Shown piece by piece: positions 61,003-64,000 of a stretch of DNA of 64,000 bases. Made by a program: the position numbers and the translations under genes. A model generated the notes under the pieces. The model saw only the letters and a list, made by a program, of their open reading frames with translations, was not told the origin of the DNA and ran no database searches. Source of the DNA: Lachancea dasiensis (taxonomy: Eukaryota > Ascomycota > Saccharomycetes > Saccharomycetales > Saccharomycetaceae); NCBI GenBank assembly GCA_900074725.1, contig LT598458.1, forward strand, positions 1 through 64,000. Reading direction: 5' to 3'. Every line of letters starts with the position of its first letter. Position 1 is the first letter of the stretch.

Positions 61003-63090
61003 ATGTGCGATGAAACAATCGAAAAGCAGTATTGGAGAAAATTTCAGGCTGAAATCTGGCTAGTATTGGCTATTGGAAAATCAACAACGAGATGGGATGA
61101 GTTTAAAGCAGAGGTCAGCGGGATCGAAAGAGCGAAACGCATACTCAGCGCAATTGAAAAGCTCGACACAATAATCAGTAACCGAGATTTTGGCACACGT
61201 TTTGTTTGGCTGACTTCCATGGTGGGTGGGCGTAAATATCCGCCGCTAAACGCGGAATTCGGAGGGGACATTTCTTGGAATGGTCAAGACTTGAGTAGTA
61301 AGCCCATTAAGGAGGCCGAAAAAGAAACCATAATACCAGAAATTTTGGATCCTTGGCCAGGTGGAGCTTCGGTGGCTCAAAATCAGTCTATCAACGACTG
61401 CTCTTTTGTTGCCAGTCTCATTAACATCAGATCTCGAGCTCCGACCAGCTTGAAAATGGCACGTTGCAAGTCAAGGCTGTGGAACTTCAATTTCCATTTT
61501 AATGGAGTGCCTAATAGGCTGGTGCAGGTTGATCCAGTGGCGGTAGTTGATTCACCCCATATAATGTCTGAAGATCCTCTAGACTGGATGTTAGAAAACG
61601 CATACATGCAGGTCAAAAACATGTCGAGCTACGCCTATCATGGTTCTAATGCGGCAATAGATACCTTTCTTCTGAACGGGTTTATTCCAGAAACATGTTC
61701 TGTTAATGGAGCAACGTTGGGGCAGATCATCAAGTCCTTCAAGAGCTCGTTCTGTCTCATAACCATTGGGACCGGTGAGCTCGTCAAAGATGCAGAGTTT
61801 CTGTCGAACCACGACTATCCTATTATTGGCATCACCGAAGGTAATTTGTTAGAGATTCGAGATGTTTTGGATCCGCAGAAAGTGTGGCATTTGCAAGAAC
61901 GAGCCCTGCTGGAAAACTTCCGGGCCGTGTATTTCAATTGGAACTCTCCCGTTTTGTTTTCTCATCATCAGACACTTCATTTCAAATATGACAGTCTTCA
62001 AAATAATGCTTCATCTAGCACTATTGACAAGCCTGTTTTCGAAGTTTGCAACGATAGCCCCGCAGTCGAGCCCGTGTGGGTTTTGTTGGAAAGGCACTTG
62101 GGGTCGCGCGCTACCGAGAGCGATGGATGCTCTCTGGGATACACATCTCGAGAGCTCCTTCCTGTACAAAATTACCGAGGTAGTAATTTGGGATTTCATT
62201 TACTTAAGTTGGATCTGCAGCCAAAGGAGCGCAAGCTCATTTTCTGTCACTCTGACGTGTCTGCAAATTACAGCATACATTTTTATCATGTTTCGAAACA
62301 CATTAGTGCGCACAAATACGATAAGCGTCTCAGCTCAATGATCGTGAAGGATGAATGGGACGCATCTAACGACTATGGTCCACTTTCAAATCCTTGTTTT
62401 TACATGAACCCGACTTTTGAAGTGACTATCCAAAGTCCGGAACACACGACGCAATATCTCAACTTGCAACTCATAAGTGTTGGCTCTCGATTGATCAATG
62501 CTCAGATGTTCAACATAAATGATGGGGAACTCAGCAAACCACTTTTTTCCGATGGCACGTACGAAGATAAGTTGTTTTGCCGTCGAGCCATTCCACTGAC
62601 CACCAACACAAGATACCAGATAGTTTGTTCATCTTACGAAGGAATCAGCAGAAGCGGCTTCAGACTTGTAGTCACAAACCCTCATGATTCCGATTCCATA
62701 ACGTTAAAAAGAATATATCCTCAGTTTGGATGGTATAAACACCACAACCGATGCGATTTCATCTGGAAGGCAAAAATAGCTCGCATAAAGTTTGACCTCT
62801 CATCGAATAGCACTAGCTCGATGCAGTTGCGTATATTACCATTGCGCTGCGACCCCACACTCTTCATCCGTGTGAATATATTCACCACAGACATTAAAAT
62901 TCCAATAATCAAAAATCATGGATTTTCAGCAGTGCCTAGATATGGCTTGATCATACCAGACCTAAAGCTAAAATATAACGAGTCATTGACTTTGTTACTG
63001 GAAAGAGATGGTCCATCAAGTGCATTCGAGGAATTACCACTACGACTAGAGTTGGGCTCGGACTTTGAGATAACTATCAACGAACGTTGA
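61003..63090 (+). CDS. RIM13: Calpain-like cysteine protease RIM13
   Basis: The 695-residue calpain-like protein (S. cerevisiae Rim13 has 727) is the protease of the alkaline-pH pathway that cuts the transcription factor Rim101 on ESCRT-decorated membranes. The catalytic Cys133 is in NQSINDCSFVASL, preceded by DPWPGGASV as in Rim13/PalB. The His region is probably FLSNHDYPIIGI, and the third-residue region LLEIRDVLDP replaces the RNPWG motif of classical calpains, as is usual in yeast Rim13. C2-like calpain beta domains fill the C-terminal half. Complete, ATG start. The short upstream region (253 bases) is shared with the divergent ABC transporter gene. Confidence 0.9.
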   Translation: MCDETIEKQYWRKFQAEIWLVLAIGKSTTRWDEFKAEVSGIERAKRILSAIEKLDTIISNRDFGTRFVWLTSMVGGRKYPPLNAEFGGDISWNGQDLSSKPIKEAEKETIIPEILDPWPGGASVAQNQSINDCSFVASLINIRSRAPTSLKMARCKSRLWNFNFHFNGVPNRLVQVDPVAVVDSPHIMSEDPLDWMLENAYMQVKNMSSYAYHGSNAAIDTFLLNGFIPETCSVNGATLGQIIKSFKSSFCLITIGTGELVKDAEFLSNHDYPIIGITEGNLLEIRDVLDPQKVWHLQERALLENFRAVYFNWNSPVLFSHHQTLHFKYDSLQNNASSSTIDKPVFEVCNDSPAVEPVWVLLERHLGSRATESDGCSLGYTSRELLPVQNYRGSNLGFHLLKLDLQPKERKLIFCHSDVSANYSIHFYHVSKHISAHKYDKRLSSMIVKDEWDASNDYGPLSNPCFYMNPTFEVTIQSPEHTTQYLNLQLISVGSRLINAQMFNINDGELSKPLFSDGTYEDKLFCRRAIPLTTNTRYQIVCSSYEGISRSGFRLVVTNPHDSDSITLKRIYPQFGWYKHHNRCDFIWKAKIARIKFDLSSNSTSSMQLRILPLRCDPTLFIRVNIFTTDIKIPIIKNHGFSAVPRYGLIIPDLKLKYNESLTLLLERDGPSSAFEELPLRLELGSDFEITINER

Positions 63091-63193
63091 GTATTGTTTA
63101 TTGTGAAGATACATTTTGTTCAATACACAATGTATCTACAACGAATGGAACAATACGGCTGCTTCACGGCTGGCCAATTGGGGATTACTTATT

Positions 63194-64000
63194 ATGTCTT
63201 TTCGCCTCTCTAGAATACAGTCCTACCCTATTGAAGGAGGGGAGGATCATGGGCTGAGTGTAGCGGATGCTCACGAAGAAGTTGAGGAAGAAGGGCCAGA
63301 ACTCAAAGAAAGTCGATGGCAGCAACTTCTTACATTGCTAACCAGTTCCCCGTACGACATTTTCTTGTCGATAAACGAATCTATTGAAAGTATCGATTGG
63401 GACTCAAAGGCCACTACAATTGCCAAGCCCGCAGGAGACTGTTTGACACTGGCGTTGTATGTTACGCGGCTTCTGCAAGACAACCTGATCAAACCCAATA
63501 ACCATAATATTGGTAAGAAACACGATTCTTTCGACCTTTCCCGGTCACAAGTTTTGCAAGATTTCGAATTCTGGTCGCAAATTCCCAAAGGAGGTATATC
63601 TGCCACGCGCATGAATTGGTACTGGGAGTCTTTGAGGTTTTTGAAAGTCTTTCTGCAAATCTCGGTGGGTATATTACTTGTCGTCAATTTGCTGGTCGCG
63701 TACAAATTTTTATCAGGAAAGTATCAGATCTACTCACTATTTTATTGCCATTCTAGGCCGCGTTCCAATAATGTGACTAAGCGTTCATTCGGTGACCTAA
63801 GTCTTCGGTTTGCCGATGACATCTCTAAAGGCTCCATTTGGGAAATGGCCAAGTATCTCTTCTCGCGAAAACAAATTCGGACTGAAAAAACATCGGGTCA
63901 ATCTTATTATCAACTCAAAAAGTGGACACCCGGCAAATTTTATGCTGCTTTGTTCAGCCGCTTTTCTCCCGTTTGTTTTGTATTCCTTCTTACGATGGAT
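63194..64000 (+). CDS. NUR1: Nuclear rim protein NUR1, 5' part (cut by window end)
   Basis: An open frame starts at the ATG at 63194 (MSFRLSRIQSYPIEGG) and runs without stop to the last base, 269 codons. It matches the N-terminal half of S. cerevisiae Nur1 (484 residues): SPYDIFLSINESIESIDWD, then LAKP-like AKPAGDCLTLAL, RLLQDNLIKPN, a FDLS motif, hydrophobic segments near 165-190, and WTPGKFYAALFSRFSP. Nur1 is an inner-nuclear-membrane protein that, with Heh1, tethers rDNA to the nuclear rim. The start is the first ATG, 103 bases after the RIM13 stop. The C-terminal part lies beyond the window. Confidence 0.88.
   Translation, partial: MSFRLSRIQSYPIEGGEDHGLSVADAHEEVEEEGPELKESRWQQLLTLLTSSPYDIFLSINESIESIDWDSKATTIAKPAGDCLTLALYVTRLLQDNLIKPNNHNIGKKHDSFDLSRSQVLQDFEFWSQIPKGGISATRMNWYWESLRFLKVFLQISVGILLVVNLLVAYKFLSGKYQIYSLFYCHSRPRSNNVTKRSFGDLSLRFADDISKGSIWEMAKYLFSRKQIRTEKTSGQSYYQLKKWTPGKFYAALFSRFSPVCFVFLLTMD

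Overview
The window is the subtelomeric end and first core genes of a chromosome from a budding yeast of the family Saccharomycetaceae. Genes are nearly intronless, the one intron (in cofilin) uses GTATGT and TACTAAC signals, and most proteins have close S. cerevisiae counterparts. The core gene order is the unduplicated ancestral one: genes that S. cerevisiae keeps on two sister regions (chromosome VIII left and XII left) alternate here in one row. That places the organism outside the whole-genome-duplication clade. A Lachancea-like species is my best guess, but this is inference.

Layout. 1-1.5 kb: degenerate subtelomeric repeats. 1.5-4.1 kb: a broken subtelomeric helicase gene. 4.2-4.4 kb: a 102-bp tandem duplication holding two 22-codon mini-ORFs. 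4.4-23.5 kb: a nitrogen, metal and detoxification block: DUR3-type transporter pseudogene, formamidase, GST-like protein, GRE2-like reductase, secreted amidase, FMP52-like protein, HOL1-like transporter, ZRT zinc transporter and UGA4-like permease. 25.7-27.5 kb: an isomaltase-type alpha-glucosidase. 28.6-34.6 kb: a Zn2Cys6 regulator, a membrane-anchored laccase-like multicopper oxidase and a divergent GPI-type acid phosphatase; the last two form a strikingly GC-rich island. 35.2-36.4 kb: a PLP aminotransferase. 37.5-46.1 kb: a GAL7-GAL10-GAL1-MEL1 cluster with five perfect CGG-N11-CCG Gal4 sites. From 48 kb rightwards the conserved core: EFM1, COF1, LDB18, CBP2, MUP3, YBT1/VMR1, RIM13 and the start of NUR1, cut by the window end.

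How the genes work together. The GAL-MEL cluster takes melibiose or raffinose-type sugars to galactose (MEL1, secreted) and then through the Leloir pathway (GAL1, GAL7, GAL10), with common Gal4 control visible in all three promoter regions. The nitrogen genes look like a scavenging set for amides, GABA and polyamines, with GATA-factor sites in front of the formamidase and the UGA4-like gene. The zinc transporter has a near-consensus Zap1 site, and the MUP3-like permease a Cbf1 site beside a Met31/32-like core. The multicopper oxidase and phosphatase share a 605-bp promoter holding a G-quadruplex motif and a 14-bp CACGTG palindrome, and may be a co-regulated surface-enzyme pair.
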